A stretch of 64,000 bases of DNA. Source: Allorhizobium pseudoryzae (GTDB taxonomy: Bacteria > Pseudomonadota > Alphaproteobacteria > Rhizobiales > Rhizobiaceae). Where the stretch lies: positions 2,310,001 through 2,374,000 of the forward strand of contig NZ_CP049241.1 of assembly GCF_011046245.1 (NCBI RefSeq). Reading direction: 5' to 3'. Numbering within the stretch: the stretch's first letter is position 1; the number at the start of each line of letters is the position of its first letter. Made by a program: the position numbers and the translations under genes. Below are positions 26,008-34,944 of the stretch, piece after piece. Below the pieces are notes generated by a model that saw only the letters and a list, made by a program, of their open reading frames with translations, was not told where the DNA came from and did not search any database.

Positions 26008-27021
26008 TCAGCCGCGGGCCTGCTTCACCAGTCCCTGGATCACGTCGCGCACGCTCATGCCTTCGGCGCGCGCCGCAAAGGCGAGCGCCATGCGGTGTTC
26101 GAGAACGGGTTCTGCGAGTGCGTGCACGTCATCGATCGACGGCGCGAGCCGGCCTTCGTACAGCGCGCGGGCGCGGGCGCAGAGCATCAGTGCCTGGCCG
26201 GCGCGCGGGCCGGGGCCCCAGGCCACGTGCCGGTCGGTCAGCGTATTGCCCTGGCCGGGACGGGCCGAGCGGACGAGCGATAGGATGGCATCGACCACGC
26301 TGTCGCTCACCGGCATCTGGCGGATCAGGCTCTGGATCTCCTGCAGCCGCGGCGCATTGATCACGCCACGGGGCTTCGCTTCGGAAATGCCGGTCGTTTC
26401 AAGCAGGATCTGCCGTTCGGCGGCGAGATCGGGGTAAAGCACATCCACCTGCAGCAGGAAGCGGTCGAGCTGGGCTTCCGGCAGCGGATAGGTGCCTTCC
26501 TGCTCCAGCGGGTTCTGGGTGGCCAACACATGGAAGGGGGCAGGCAGATCATAGCGCTGTCCGGCCACCGTGATGTGGTACTCCTGCATGGACTGCAAGA
26601 GCGCCGACTGGGTGCGGGGCGAGGCGCGGTTGATTTCATCGGCCATCAAAAGCTGCGCGAAGACCGGCCCCTTGACGAAGCGGAAGGAGCGCCGACCGGT
26701 TTCGTCCTGGTCCATTACTTCCGTGCCGAGGATATCGGAGGGCATCAGGTCGGGCGTGAACTGGATGCGGTTGGCATCGAGCCCCAGCACCGCGCCGAGC
26801 GTCGTGACCAGCTTGGTCTTGGCAAGACCCGGCACGCCGACAAGCAGCGCGTGGCCGCCGGAGAGGACCGCGATCAGGGTGTTTTCCACCACCTGTTCCT
26901 GGCCGAAGATGACCTTGCCCACTTCGGCGCGGATGGCGGCGATATCGGCAAGCGCCTGTTCGGCCGCGGCAATGATCGCCTTCTCGTCGAGCGGAGTTTC
27001 GGTGGAAGTCATGACGCCCAT
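26008..27021 (-). CDS. MoxR-family AAA+ ATPase
   Basis: About 337 aa. Walker A is GVPGLAKTK, Walker B is LLMADEINRASPRTQ (D and E intact), with sensor and lid regions of the MoxR branch. It acts as a chaperone-like ATPase for a vWA-domain partner, here most likely the DUF58 and DUF4159 proteins. Three in-frame ATGs lie close together (27033, 27021, 27012); 27021 is chosen for GGAGA six nt upstream, but the choice makes little difference. First gene of the four-gene operon; the 161-bp divergent region contains a 17-bp perfect palindrome. Confidence 0.92.
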   Translation of the reverse strand: MGVMTSTETPLDEKAIIAAAEQALADIAAIRAEVGKVIFGQEQVVENTLIAVLSGGHALLVGVPGLAKTKLVTTLGAVLGLDANRIQFTPDLMPSDILGTEVMDQDETGRRSFRFVKGPVFAQLLMADEINRASPRTQSALLQSMQEYHITVAGQRYDLPAPFHVLATQNPLEQEGTYPLPEAQLDRFLLQVDVLYPDLAAERQILLETTGISEAKPRGVINAPRLQEIQSLIRQMPVSDSVVDAILSLVRSARPGQGNTLTDRHVAWGPGPRAGQALMLCARARALYEGRLAPSIDDVHALAEPVLEHRMALAFAARAEGMSVRDVIQGLVKQARG

Positions 27022-27082
27022 GTCGGTCTCCATCAGGCTTTCTCACCGGCATCCTGCCGGGGAAACGCGAATCGCTGCGGTT

Positions 27083-27099
27083 GCACGATCTCATCGTGC
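27083..27099. promoter_or_regulatory. Palindrome between moxR and the DUF1285 gene
   Basis: gcacgat-ctc-atcgtgc, perfect 7-bp arms with a 3-nt centre, in the 161-bp divergent intergenic region. It is placed where it could control both operons. Which protein binds it, if any, is unknown. Confidence 0.35.
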
Positions 27100-27182
27100 T
27101 CTTGAACTTATTCCCACGCCAGCCGCTGACAAGAACGATCGAAATGACTATCTCGTGAGAGAGATGCGCATACACGGCAACC

Positions 27183-27818
27183 ATGAATGAAATTATGGCA
27201 GGCGAAACGATAAACACCGCGACCGATGCTGCAGGCCGTGCTGCGATGATTGCCCGTGCCGCCGAGCAGACGGGCGAGGGCAAGCGCGGCTTACCCCCCG
27301 TAGAGCGCTGGAATCCGCCGTTTTGCGGCGATCTGGACATGGAAATCCGCGCCGACGGCACCTGGTTCTATCTCGGAACGCCGATTGGCAGGCCGGCTCT
27401 GGTGCGGCTGTTTTCCACGGTTTTGCGCAAGGATGAGGACGGCAAGACCTATCTCGTCACGCCTGTGGAAAAAGTCGGAATTCGCGTCGAGGATGCGCCC
27501 TTCCTCGCCGTTGAAATGTCCGTGACCCATAGTGAGGAGGGTCCGGTGATCACCTTCCGCACCAATCTCGGCGATGTGATCGAGGCTGGCCACGAGCATC
27601 CGCTGCGCTTCGAGATCGTTGGCGAGGAGCGTCGGTTGAAGCCCTACCTGCATGTCCGCGGACGCCTCGAAGCGCTCGTGTCGCGTGCCGTCATGTATAA
27701 TCTGGTGGAGCTCGGCGAGGAGATCGAGGTGGATGGGGTGATGATGTTCGCCATCCGCTCCGGCGGCGCGGTGTTTCCCGTGATGCCGGCGGACGAACTG
27801 GATGCGGCTTCCCGATGA
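27183..27818 (+). CDS. DUF1285 domain protein
   Basis: 211 aa, matching the rhizobial DUF1285 family in the order ERWNPPFCGDLDMEI, then GTWFYLGTPIGRP and KVGIRVEDAPFLAV. No catalytic residues, signal peptide or membrane segments are recognisable. The first of three genes read together with the Nudix/CoA hydrolase (4-bp overlap) and the CCA-adding enzyme (ATGA overlap). The N-terminal 25 residues (before RGLPP) are weakly conserved, so a later start is possible. Function unknown. Confidence 0.85.
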   Translation: MNEIMAGETINTATDAAGRAAMIARAAEQTGEGKRGLPPVERWNPPFCGDLDMEIRADGTWFYLGTPIGRPALVRLFSTVLRKDEDGKTYLVTPVEKVGIRVEDAPFLAVEMSVTHSEEGPVITFRTNLGDVIEAGHEHPLRFEIVGEERRLKPYLHVRGRLEALVSRAVMYNLVELGEEIEVDGVMMFAIRSGGAVFPVMPADELDAASR

Positions 27819-28459
27819 GTGACGTGCTGATGCCGCCGACGTTTACGGCCGAGGATTTTCGCCGTCGTGCCCTTAACCAGACGGGCGCTTCGCTGGCCGA
27901 GGCGGTGCATGATCATGGCGATCATCTCCTCAATCCGGGCATCGTCCGGCATGTCGAGGGGATGGTGCTGAAAAATGCCGCCGTGCTCGTGCCGGTCGTC
28001 GATGACGAGGATGGCGCGAAGATCATCCTCACCCAGCGCACCACCGGTCTTCGCAAGCATTCAGGCCAGATCGCCTTTCCGGGCGGTGCCATCGACCCGG
28101 AGGATGGCGGGCCGGAAACCGCGGCACTGCGCGAAGCGGAGGAGGAGATCGGCCTCGACCGACGTTTTGTCGAACCGGTCGGCCGGCTGCCGGATTATTT
28201 CGCCGCAAGCGGTTTTCGCATCACGCCGGTGCTCGCCGTCGTCCAGCGCGGCTTTAATCTGACGCTCAACCCCACCGAGGTGGAACACGCCTTCGAGGTG
28301 CCGCTCTCCTTCCTGATGGACCCGGCCAATCACAGCCAGGGCAGCCGGGAGTGGCAGGGCGCGATCCGTCATTTCTACGTGATGGCCTATCGCGACTGGC
28401 ATATCTGGGGCATTACCGCCGGAATCCTGAGAACGCTTTACGAAAGGCTATACCGATGA
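27815..28459 (+). CDS. Nudix hydrolase of the CoA pyrophosphatase type
   Basis: 214 aa. It has the family-specific UPF0035 motif LTQRTTGLRKHSGQIAFPGG immediately before the Nudix box (AALREAEEEIGL), the combination that marks CoA-cleaving pyrophosphatases (NudL/NUDT7-like). Expected to split CoA into phosphopantetheine and 3',5'-ADP. It overlaps the preceding DUF1285 gene by 4 bp and the following CCA-adding gene by ATGA, so the three are one translationally coupled operon. Confidence 0.9.
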   Translation: MSDVLMPPTFTAEDFRRRALNQTGASLAEAVHDHGDHLLNPGIVRHVEGMVLKNAAVLVPVVDDEDGAKIILTQRTTGLRKHSGQIAFPGGAIDPEDGGPETAALREAEEEIGLDRRFVEPVGRLPDYFAASGFRITPVLAVVQRGFNLTLNPTEVEHAFEVPLSFLMDPANHSQGSREWQGAIRHFYVMAYRDWHIWGITAGILRTLYERLYR

Positions 28460-29718
28460 CGAGCCTCGCCGGTCAGACCTGGCTCACCGATCCCGCCGTG
28501 CAGGCGGTGTTTTCGCTTCTGAACGCCGATGGCGGGGAGGGGCGGATCGTCGGCGGCGCCGTCCGCAATGCGCTAATGGGATTGCCGATTTCGGATGCCG
28601 ATTTCGCCACCACCCATCTGCCGGACGTGGTGATGGCGCGGGCGAAACAAGCCGGCATCAAGGCGGTGCCGACCGGCATCGACCACGGCACCGTGACGCT
28701 TGTCATTGATGGCCGCGGCTTCGAGGTGACGACACTGCGCCGCGATGTGGCAACTGATGGACGCCATGCGACAGTGGCCTTCGGCACCGACTGGCAGGCG
28801 GATGCCGAGCGGCGGGATTTCACCATGAATGCGCTCTACGTGACGGCGGACGGCGTGGTGATCGATCTGGTCGGCGGCCTGAAAGATATCGAGAGCCGCA
28901 CGATCCGCTTCATCGGCGACGCTTCGGCCCGAATTGCCGAGGATTACCTGCGCGTTCTGCGCTTCTTCCGCTTCTTTGCCTATTACGGCTCTGGACGACC
29001 GGATGCGGATGGACTGCGCGCTTCGGCCAAGGCGAAGGATCGGCTCGACCATCTGTCGGCGGAGCGCGTCTGGGCCGAAATGCGCAAGCTGTTTTCCGCG
29101 CCCGATCCGGCGCGTGCGCTGTTGTGGATGCGCACATCCGGCGTGCTCACCGCCATCCTGCCGGAAACGGAAAAATGGGGCATCGACGCCATCCACGGGC
29201 TGGTGGCGACCGAACAGGCGCTCTCCTGGACACCGGACCCGCTTCTGCGGCTCGCAGCCATCATTCCGCCCGATGCGGAGCGGGTGGGGGCGCTGGCGAA
29301 GCGTCTGAGGATGTCGAATGCTGAGGGTGAACGGCTGCTGGAATGGGCCAAGGCGCCGCCGGTGACGGCGGATCTGGCGGAAACCGCTCTCGACCGTCTG
29401 CTCTACCGGCATCAAAAACCCGCTCTGGTGGCAAGGCTGAAACTCGCACTCGCCGCAGCCAGGGCAAGTGCCGTCACGAACGATCAGGACATGCTGAAGG
29501 CGGCGAAGCTCTCCACGCTGCTGTCGCGTGCCGAACGGTTTGAGAAGCCGGTCTTTCCGCTCGGCGGCAGCGATGTCATGCAAGCCGGGGTGCCTGCCGG
29601 TCCGCGCGTGGGGGAACTGCTGCGGGAGCTTGAAACCCTTTGGGTGGACCGCAATTTTACCCTTGACCGGGCAGCGCTTGCCGCCCGGTTGCAGAAGATG
29701 ATCGAAGATCGGGGCTGA
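28456..29718 (+). CDS. cca: CCA tRNA nucleotidyltransferase (class II, PcnB/Cca type)
   Basis: 420 aa. Adds or repairs the 3' CCA of tRNAs. N-terminal nucleotidyltransferase: VGGAVRNALMG at residues ~27-37, with the catalytic DxD as DADFAT, then RRDFTMNAL and the RRF-type motif LRVLRFFRFFAYY, followed by helical neck/body and tail domains. The start at 28456 forms an ATGA overlap with the stop of the CoA Nudix gene; a longer open frame upstream lies inside that gene. The C-terminal domain is normal length and no HD phosphohydrolase domain is attached. No terminator is visible before the next convergent gene. Confidence 0.92.
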   Translation: MTSLAGQTWLTDPAVQAVFSLLNADGGEGRIVGGAVRNALMGLPISDADFATTHLPDVVMARAKQAGIKAVPTGIDHGTVTLVIDGRGFEVTTLRRDVATDGRHATVAFGTDWQADAERRDFTMNALYVTADGVVIDLVGGLKDIESRTIRFIGDASARIAEDYLRVLRFFRFFAYYGSGRPDADGLRASAKAKDRLDHLSAERVWAEMRKLFSAPDPARALLWMRTSGVLTAILPETEKWGIDAIHGLVATEQALSWTPDPLLRLAAIIPPDAERVGALAKRLRMSNAEGERLLEWAKAPPVTADLAETALDRLLYRHQKPALVARLKLALAAARASAVTNDQDMLKAAKLSTLLSRAERFEKPVFPLGGSDVMQAGVPAGPRVGELLRELETLWVDRNFTLDRAALAARLQKMIEDRG

Positions 29719-29776
29719 CCGACAGGCAACCGGATCGGCGCCGCTCTCAGGGCGATCTCCGGCAATTGTGTTCGGT

Positions 29777-29971
29777 TCAGACCGTCGCCTTGGCCGGATC
29801 GTCGGTTCGGATCCGCTCCTTGATGTTGTCGATCATGTTCTCGCGGATAAAGGTTTCGCCGTGCACGGAGCGCATATGCTCGACCGCTCGGCGCACCACT
29901 TCCGCATCCTCATCCGCCCGGGTGTGCCAATCACAACCCGGAACCAGGGTTCCACATTCGAAACGTCGCAT
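29777..29971 (-). CDS. Small DUF1059 family protein
   Basis: 64 residues with two histidines and two cysteines: ECGTLVPGCDWHTRADEDAE is the recognisable family block, then VVRRAVEHM and ENMIDNIKERI. A strong SD (ggagg, 6 nt before ATG) supports the start. DUF1059 proteins are small soluble proteins of unknown role, common in rhizobia. It follows a second small gene by 107 bp. Confidence 0.8.
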   Translation of the reverse strand: MRRFECGTLVPGCDWHTRADEDAEVVRRAVEHMRSVHGETFIRENMIDNIKERIRTDDPAKATV

Positions 29972-30078
29972 AGGAAGCCTCCATCCGTTGATGATGGGCG
30001 GCCGCTTCCTCCAAGCGGTTGCGCCCTTGGCACAACGGACGAGAGCTGGCTGTGTTCCGTTCGGCAGTCGTCGAAGGT

Positions 30079-30363
30079 CTATTCCGACAGAGCCCAGGCG
30101 TGAAAGACGGAGGGATGCGCCTGTCCGCTGCGCGCCGCGATACTTCCGTCGTCATTCGCCGCCGCCGATCGGGTGCGGGCCTCACCGGCCAGTTGCCGAC
30201 GCACCTGCTCGACATAAAACGAATGCGGCAGATCGGAATCGCTGCGAGCACGAAGCTCCGCGGCCATCCGGTCGATCATTTCGGGGGTTTCAATCAAACG
30301 CGCCTTGTCAGGACCAGTCGATCCTGGCGCAGGGGGTACTGGCACGCTCCTTGATGTAACCAT
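30079..30363 (-). CDS. Small hypothetical protein
   Basis: 94 residues, Pro-rich at the N terminus (SVPVPPAPG) and then helical and acidic (IETPEMIDRMAAELRARSDS). It is preceded by a perfect SD (gaggagga) and an ATG at 30363; an in-frame ATG 21 codons further upstream lacks one. No family was recognised. The C-terminal 30 residues look weakly structured. It is probably a real gene because of the SD and because the reading frame shows the local codon bias; a longer open frame on the other strand is not credible. Confidence 0.6.
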   Translation of the reverse strand: MVTSRSVPVPPAPGSTGPDKARLIETPEMIDRMAAELRARSDSDLPHSFYVEQVRRQLAGEARTRSAAANDDGSIAARSGQAHPSVFHAWALSE

Positions 30364-30468
30364 GACATCCTCCTCCGGTGCAGTCGTTCGAAAACTACCA
30401 CCGCAGCCTTGATTCGGATATGTCAAATGTCAAATCAACAGAGTGTCACATTTTCGCAGGGTGATGCA

Positions 30469-31377
30469 TCACGGCCACCGCACCAGTGGCGGCAGGGACG
30501 ACAGGATCGACTCCACATTGCCGCCGGTCTTCAGGCCAAAAATCGTGCCGCGGTCGTACAACAGGTTGAACTCCACGTAACGTCCGCGCCGCATCAGCTG
30601 CTCGTCCCGGTCCGCTTCGGTCACGGGTGTTTCGAGATTGGCACGGACGATCTGCGGGTAGACGGCGTGGAAGGCGCGACCGACATCCTGCACGAAGGCG
30701 AAGTTGGCATCCCAGCCGCCCTTGTCCGCCTCCGGGTACAGCCAGTCGAAAAAGATGCCGCCGATACCGCGCGCCTCGTTGCGGTGCGGCAGGAAGAAAT
30801 ACTCGTCGCACCAGGCCTTGTAGCGGTCGTAATCGGCAACGGTCTCGTGCCGCCGACAGACTTGCTCCATCGCCGCATGGAAGGCTTTGCTGTCGTTGTC
30901 CTCCTGCGTCCGGCGCCGGTTCAACATCGGCGTCAAGTCCGCGCCGCCGCCAAACCAGAGGCCGGTGGTCGCCACCATGCGTGTGTTCATGTGCACGGTC
31001 GGAACGCTGGGGTTGACCGGATGGGCGATCAAAGAGATGCCCGAGGCCCAGAAGCGCGGGTCTTCGGCAGCGCCCGGCATCTGCTTGCGAAACTCCGCGG
31101 AAAACTCGCCGTGGACGGTGGAGGTGTGCACGCCGACCTTTTCGAAGACGCGGCCTTCCATCATCGACATCACGCCGCCGCCGCCCTTGCCATCCTCGCG
31201 CAGCCAGGGCTTTCGGGTGAAACGACCGGCGGGCCGCTCGGATCCGGAGAACGCATCCTCCAGCGCCTCGAAGGTGGCGCAGATCTCGTCGCGCAAGGTC
31301 TCGAACCAAGCGCGTGCCGCGGCCTTCTTCTCCTCGATATCATGCGGCAGGCCAACGGGGATCTGCGGTCTTTCCAT
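30469..31377 (-). CDS. hemF: Oxygen-dependent coproporphyrinogen III oxidase
   Basis: Converts coproporphyrinogen III to protoporphyrinogen IX using O2, in heme biosynthesis in the cytosol. 302 aa from the ATG at 31377, the usual length. Conserved pieces are [23 protein letters not shown] and [14 protein letters not shown], the last near the C terminus. An in-frame ATG 7 codons upstream (31398) is an alternative. It is divergent from an 85-residue hypothetical protein. An oxygen-independent HemN counterpart is not in the window. Confidence 0.95.
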   Translation of the reverse strand: MERPQIPVGLPHDIEEKKAAARAWFETLRDEICATFEALEDAFSGSERPAGRFTRKPWLREDGKGGGGVMSMMEGRVFEKVGVHTSTVHGEFSAEFRKQMPGAAEDPRFWASGISLIAHPVNPSVPTVHMNTRMVATTGLWFGGGADLTPMLNRRRTQEDNDSKAFHAAMEQVCRRHETVADYDRYKAWCDEYFFLPHRNEARGIGGIFFDWLYPEADKGGWDANFAFVQDVGRAFHAVYPQIVRANLETPVTEADRDEQLMRRGRYVEFNLLYDRGTIFGLKTGGNVESILSSLPPLVRWP

Positions 31378-31540
31378 GGGCTTCCCATCCTCTGACATCC
31401 GAAGGCTGCGGCTGCAGCGGTTTACTCCCATGGGCTTTAACCAAGGCTTTGCGCCGGTGCAACCGGGCAGGTTGGCACAGCCGATTCGACTCGTGCGCCT
31501 GCTTGTGCAACACTGGGGGACATCCGCAGAGGTAGAACGC

Positions 31541-31798
31541 ATGGCAAAGTTCTCACCGCCGCCGCTTGCCGGGCTGAAGCGCAGGATCGATCGCCACCGC
31601 CAGGAAAAGGCCGGTGATGCGCAGGGGCTGTTCGTCCGGCAAACCTATACGCTGTCACGCGAAGATGCGCGCCAGAAGGCCCGCGAATGGTTCGATGCCT
31701 TTCCCAAGGCCGCCTATTGGACGGAAGTGGAAAGCTGGCGCCAGCTGGACGGTGACCAGATCGAATTCACCATGCGGCGGCTGCCGACCGCGGATTGA
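31541..31798 (+). CDS. Small conserved hypothetical protein next to hemF
   Basis: 85 residues, basic N-terminal half ([17 protein letters not shown]) then [24 protein letters not shown] and a Trp-rich C-terminal part. A soluble helical protein without recognised domain. The SD (agagg, about 8 nt) supports ATG 31541. It is divergent from hemF with 163 bp between starts. I do not recognise a function; the codon use is like its neighbours, so it is likely real. Confidence 0.65.
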   Translation: MAKFSPPPLAGLKRRIDRHRQEKAGDAQGLFVRQTYTLSREDARQKAREWFDAFPKAAYWTEVESWRQLDGDQIEFTMRRLPTAD

Positions 31799-31960
31799 TG
31801 GCGGGCGCGCATCCTGCCGCCTGGCCGAAGCGATCCTTCAAATCCACGCCTTTGCTAAAATTCTAAAGTTTCGAGAAATCGAACTGCAAAACCTCCCCGC
31901 TAAAGCTGTTGGTGAAGACGGAGATTACTCCCGTTTTCGGACAGGCGCACAGGGGGGCAG

Positions 31961-32920
31961 ATGTCAACAACCTCAGTCAATTCGACAGCAGCTTCGGCGC
32001 TTGCCCTGCTTGGCGGGACGACGCGGGCACTGAGCGAAAACACGACGCGCGTCGCGTCGGGACGTGAGGTCCAGTCGGCATCCGACAATGCGGCGTACTG
32101 GTCGATCGCGACGACGATGAAGTCGACCAATCTGTCGCTGTCGAGCGCCGAAGATGCGCAGGCCTTTTCTGCCGCGATTGCCGATACGGCGGCTCTCGGC
32201 ATGGCTGAGGCGGGCGACATCATGTCGGAGATCCAGTCGAAGCTCATTCTCGCGAAGACGCCGGGCATCGACAAGGATGCGCTGAATTCCGAGATCTCGC
32301 AGCTGAAGGAGCAGCTGGGCACGGTGATCGATTCCAGTTCGTTCAACGGGCAGAACTGGCTGAAGACGTCGGCGACGAAGAACCCCAAGATGGAGAGCAT
32401 GGTCGGCTCCGTCACCAGCAATGCGCGGGGCGACGTCTCGGTCAATGTCATCAACTTTGACCGTGCCACGTCGAACCTCGTTGCGGAAGGCGATGCGAGC
32501 GACGGCCTTTTGACGCGCTCCTATTCCGGTATCACCAGATCCGGGGCCGCGTATGATTATTACCTTCTCGATGCCGGCTCGACGACGCCTGCCGGCGGTT
32601 CGGCGCGGGAGATCGGCCTGTCGAGTTCGACGACGGATGACGAGATCGACGGCATGATCTCCGCCATGAACAGCATGATGAAGGGCATGACCGACGGCGC
32701 TGCCACCATCGGCGCGACGAGCAAGCGGATCGACAGCAATGCCGATTTTCTTGCCACCCTTCAGGACGTCACCGAAATCGGCATCGGCTCCATGGTCGAT
32801 GCCAATCTTGAGGAAGAGGCCGCGCGCCGTGCATCGCTTGTGGTGCAGCAGCAGTTGCAGACCTTTGGCCTCAACATCACCAATGCATCCATGGCGGGAG
32901 GACTGAAGATCTTCGCCTGA
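31961..32920 (+). CDS. Flagellin
   Basis: 319 aa with a typical flagellin N terminus (NSTAASALALLGG, then TRVASGREVQSASDNAAYW) and C terminus (LVVQQQLQTFGLNITNAS, ending LKIFA) that form the D0/D1 coiled-coil domains, and a short variable centre (residues ~130-240). No signal peptide; export is via the flagellar type III system. The SD (gggggg, 5 nt before ATG) is good. It stands alone, far from any flagellar cluster in this window; in Agrobacterium flaD is also separate from flaABC, so this may be the flaD-like copy. It is followed by two hairpins, one with GAAA tetraloop and U tract, so it is monocistronic. Confidence 0.9.
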   Translation: MSTTSVNSTAASALALLGGTTRALSENTTRVASGREVQSASDNAAYWSIATTMKSTNLSLSSAEDAQAFSAAIADTAALGMAEAGDIMSEIQSKLILAKTPGIDKDALNSEISQLKEQLGTVIDSSSFNGQNWLKTSATKNPKMESMVGSVTSNARGDVSVNVINFDRATSNLVAEGDASDGLLTRSYSGITRSGAAYDYYLLDAGSTTPAGGSAREIGLSSSTTDDEIDGMISAMNSMMKGMTDGAATIGATSKRIDSNADFLATLQDVTEIGIGSMVDANLEEEAARRASLVVQQQLQTFGLNITNASMAGGLKIFA

Positions 32921-32937
32921 TGCCAGGATTTTGCTTT

Positions 32938-32994
32938 GGCGGGTGAGAGAGGGAAGGCTTTCTAGTCCCTTGTCGTCTCTTCCTCTCTCCCGCC
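32938..32994 (+). repeat. Long imperfect inverted repeat after the flagellin gene
   Basis: ggcgg-gagagag-gaag arms (32938-32956 and 32979-32994) pair with two small bulges around a 22-nt loop. It immediately precedes the true terminator; perhaps mRNA protection or a backup terminator. Confidence 0.5.
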
Positions 32995-33001
32995 AGACCC
33001 G

Positions 33002-33035
33002 AAAATGCCGGTGGGGAAACCCGCCGGCATTTTCA
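33002..33035 (+). terminator. Intrinsic terminator of the flagellin gene
   Basis: Stem aaaatgccgg (33002-33011) / ccggcatttt (33024-33033), extended inward by T-G and GGG/CCC pairs to a GAAA tetraloop (33016-33019). The 3' side ends in ttt and the 5' side starts with aaaa, so it can serve both directions toward the convergent gene. Confidence 0.85.
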
Positions 33036-33107
33036 CGTTCATGCCTATTCCATGGAGCCGGCGACCGGCCGGTCGAGCGTCTGTTCAGGCGCCTGTTCGG
33101 CGCTTCT

Positions 33108-34382
33108 CTAACGCTTGCGGCTTCGTGATGCGCGTCTGGCGGTTGCCGGCTTGTCCGCGGGTGGCGGTGGCGGCACCGGTTCGATGGCGATCGCGGCGGC
33201 CCCGTCGATGGTGGCCATCGGCTGTGCCTCTTGCAGGATGGCGTTCTGCGGGACCGGCTGCGGGACTGGCACTGAGGCCTGATCGACGACGGGCGAGGCA
33301 AGCACCGGCGCCGGCAGCGGCGGCTCGGCAACGACGAGCGGCAGGTTCGCCGCCTTGGCGACGGGAGACGGGATCGGGCCGGCTGTTGTGGTCAACTCCG
33401 GCTCTGCCGGCAGCGGTTCGTTCGTGTTGCTGGCCGTGCGGTTGATCGCGCGTGCCATGATCTTCTGCACCACCTCGGTCACCGGCAGGTGATTGGGCAG
33501 ATCCGTATTCGTGTGATGCAGCGCGTTCGGCACGATCTCGTCGGTCTCGAGGAAGCGGCGGGAATTCAATTCACCGAACCAGTCCCATTCGCCCATCACG
33601 TCGATCACCGACTTGAACATCGGCGGCATGGCGATGCGGGCGCTGAGGGTGATGAGGGTGGCGCGGGCGGCCAGTTTCTCGGCCTGCGTGTGCTCGTCCT
33701 TGACCAGGCTGTAGAGCGCTTCGGAAATGATCAGGTTGCCCTTGGAATGGCCGACGAGCAACGAGAAGGCGAGGCGCGGATCGTTGAGCAAAGCGCGCAC
33801 CGTCTGCGTGTCGAGGCTGCGCTCCTGCAGGCGCTCGGCCGAAAGACGGGTGGCCGCGCCGAATTGCGGGCGCCCGAAGAGTTCGTCCAGCACCTCGAAG
33901 GAGTGGCGAACGCTGTTTAGGGTTCCGAAGAAGAAATACCCGCCCAGCGCTTCCGTCACGACATCGGCGAGGCCGTAACCGGAAATGACCGCCGCGACCG
34001 GTTTGCCGATCGCATCGGCGACGTTGCGGGCCAGCGCTGCGGAACCGAGCGCCGAACTGCCAACACCGGCCACCACCAGCGTATCGATCATGCGTCCGCC
34101 GCCGATGACGAAGTCATCGATCGTGTCGCAGAGCGTGAGAGGGGAGCCGCCGGTGGGCGGCACGATGAGGATCGCCCCTTCGGCGGCGAGACAACCGCTG
34201 ATATAGAAGACCTCGTCCGCCGTGATGGTCTTCACGTCGTAGAACATCGCGTCGAGCGAGGTGTTGCGGCGACGCAGTCCCTCCAGCGTCAGATTGCGCA
34301 CGGGGGAGTGCTGAATCCGTTCGGGAAGGCTTAAAGTGCGGGCAAACTGGGTGACGCTGTGCGTGAATGCTGTGGGGAACAT
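33108..34382 (-). CDS. Alpha/beta-hydrolase-like protein with proline-rich tail
   Basis: 424 aa. Residues ~30-310 look like an alpha/beta hydrolase: the nucleophile elbow GHSKG at 211-215 (S213), an earlier strand-loop TLVVAGVGSSALGS near 101-114, and plausible acid/His partners D261-W268 region and H289/H290. Residues ~320-424 are a low-complexity tail rich in Pro, Ala and Val (PVPQPVPQ, PPPPP) that ends in a basic RRASRSRKR. No signal peptide. It is seen in Rhizobiaceae but has no known function to my knowledge. It converges on the flagellin terminator and is transcribed toward it. Confidence 0.6.
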   Translation of the reverse strand: MFPTAFTHSVTQFARTLSLPERIQHSPVRNLTLEGLRRRNTSLDAMFYDVKTITADEVFYISGCLAAEGAILIVPPTGGSPLTLCDTIDDFVIGGGRMIDTLVVAGVGSSALGSAALARNVADAIGKPVAAVISGYGLADVVTEALGGYFFFGTLNSVRHSFEVLDELFGRPQFGAATRLSAERLQERSLDTQTVRALLNDPRLAFSLLVGHSKGNLIISEALYSLVKDEHTQAEKLAARATLITLSARIAMPPMFKSVIDVMGEWDWFGELNSRRFLETDEIVPNALHHTNTDLPNHLPVTEVVQKIMARAINRTASNTNEPLPAEPELTTTAGPIPSPVAKAANLPLVVAEPPLPAPVLASPVVDQASVPVPQPVPQNAILQEAQPMATIDGAAAIAIEPVPPPPPADKPATARRASRSRKR

Positions 34383-34482
34383 GATCCGTCTCTCTTAAGG
34401 CTGGGAGTGTTCATGGCATGCATTCGTGTGAGCATCTTCGCATAAAGATCAGGGTCTGCCAACGCCACTTCAGGCTGTATCG

Positions 34483-34944
34483 TCAGACCCAGGCAATTTG
34501 CCGCATGGCCTCGCCGGCCATCATCGCTGCCGACATGGCCACGTTGATGGACCTTTGCCCCTCGACCATCGGAATGATGAGGCGGGCATCGGCGAGTTCA
34601 TGGACGTGATCCGGCACGCCGGCGCTCTCGCGCCCGAACATCAGGATGTCATTGGGCGCAAAGCGGAAACCGGTATAGGGCGTGGCGGCCTTGGTGGAGG
34701 CGAGAACGAGGCGACGGCTTTCCTGCCGGCGCCAGGCGTCAAAGCTTTCAAAGTTGACGTGACGCGTTATCGCAACGCTGGCGAGATAGTCCATGCCGGC
34801 GCGGCGCAGGTTCTTGTCCGACAGCACGAAGCCGGCGGGCTCGATGATATCGACCTTGAGGCCGAGACAGGCGGCGAGCCTGAGGATCGTGCCGGTATTG
34901 CCCGGAATATCAGGTTGATAGAGAGCGATACGCAACTGGTTCAT
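34483..34944 (-). CDS. trmL: tRNA (cytidine(34)-2'-O)-methyltransferase, SPOUT family
   Basis: 153 aa. Methylates the wobble nucleotide (C34/cmnm5U34) of tRNA-Leu. SPOUT knot motifs: IALYQPDIPGNTGTILRLA at the N terminus (first block) and FGRESAGVP, then RSINVAMSAAM at the C terminus (knotted SAM site). Length is normal for TrmL/YibK, which lacks the extra N-terminal domain of TrmH. It is transcribed away from the 384-bp region in front of the ABC exporter. Confidence 0.93.
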   Translation of the reverse strand: MNQLRIALYQPDIPGNTGTILRLAACLGLKVDIIEPAGFVLSDKNLRRAGMDYLASVAITRHVNFESFDAWRRQESRRLVLASTKAATPYTGFRFAPNDILMFGRESAGVPDHVHELADARLIIPMVEGQRSINVAMSAAMMAGEAMRQIAWV

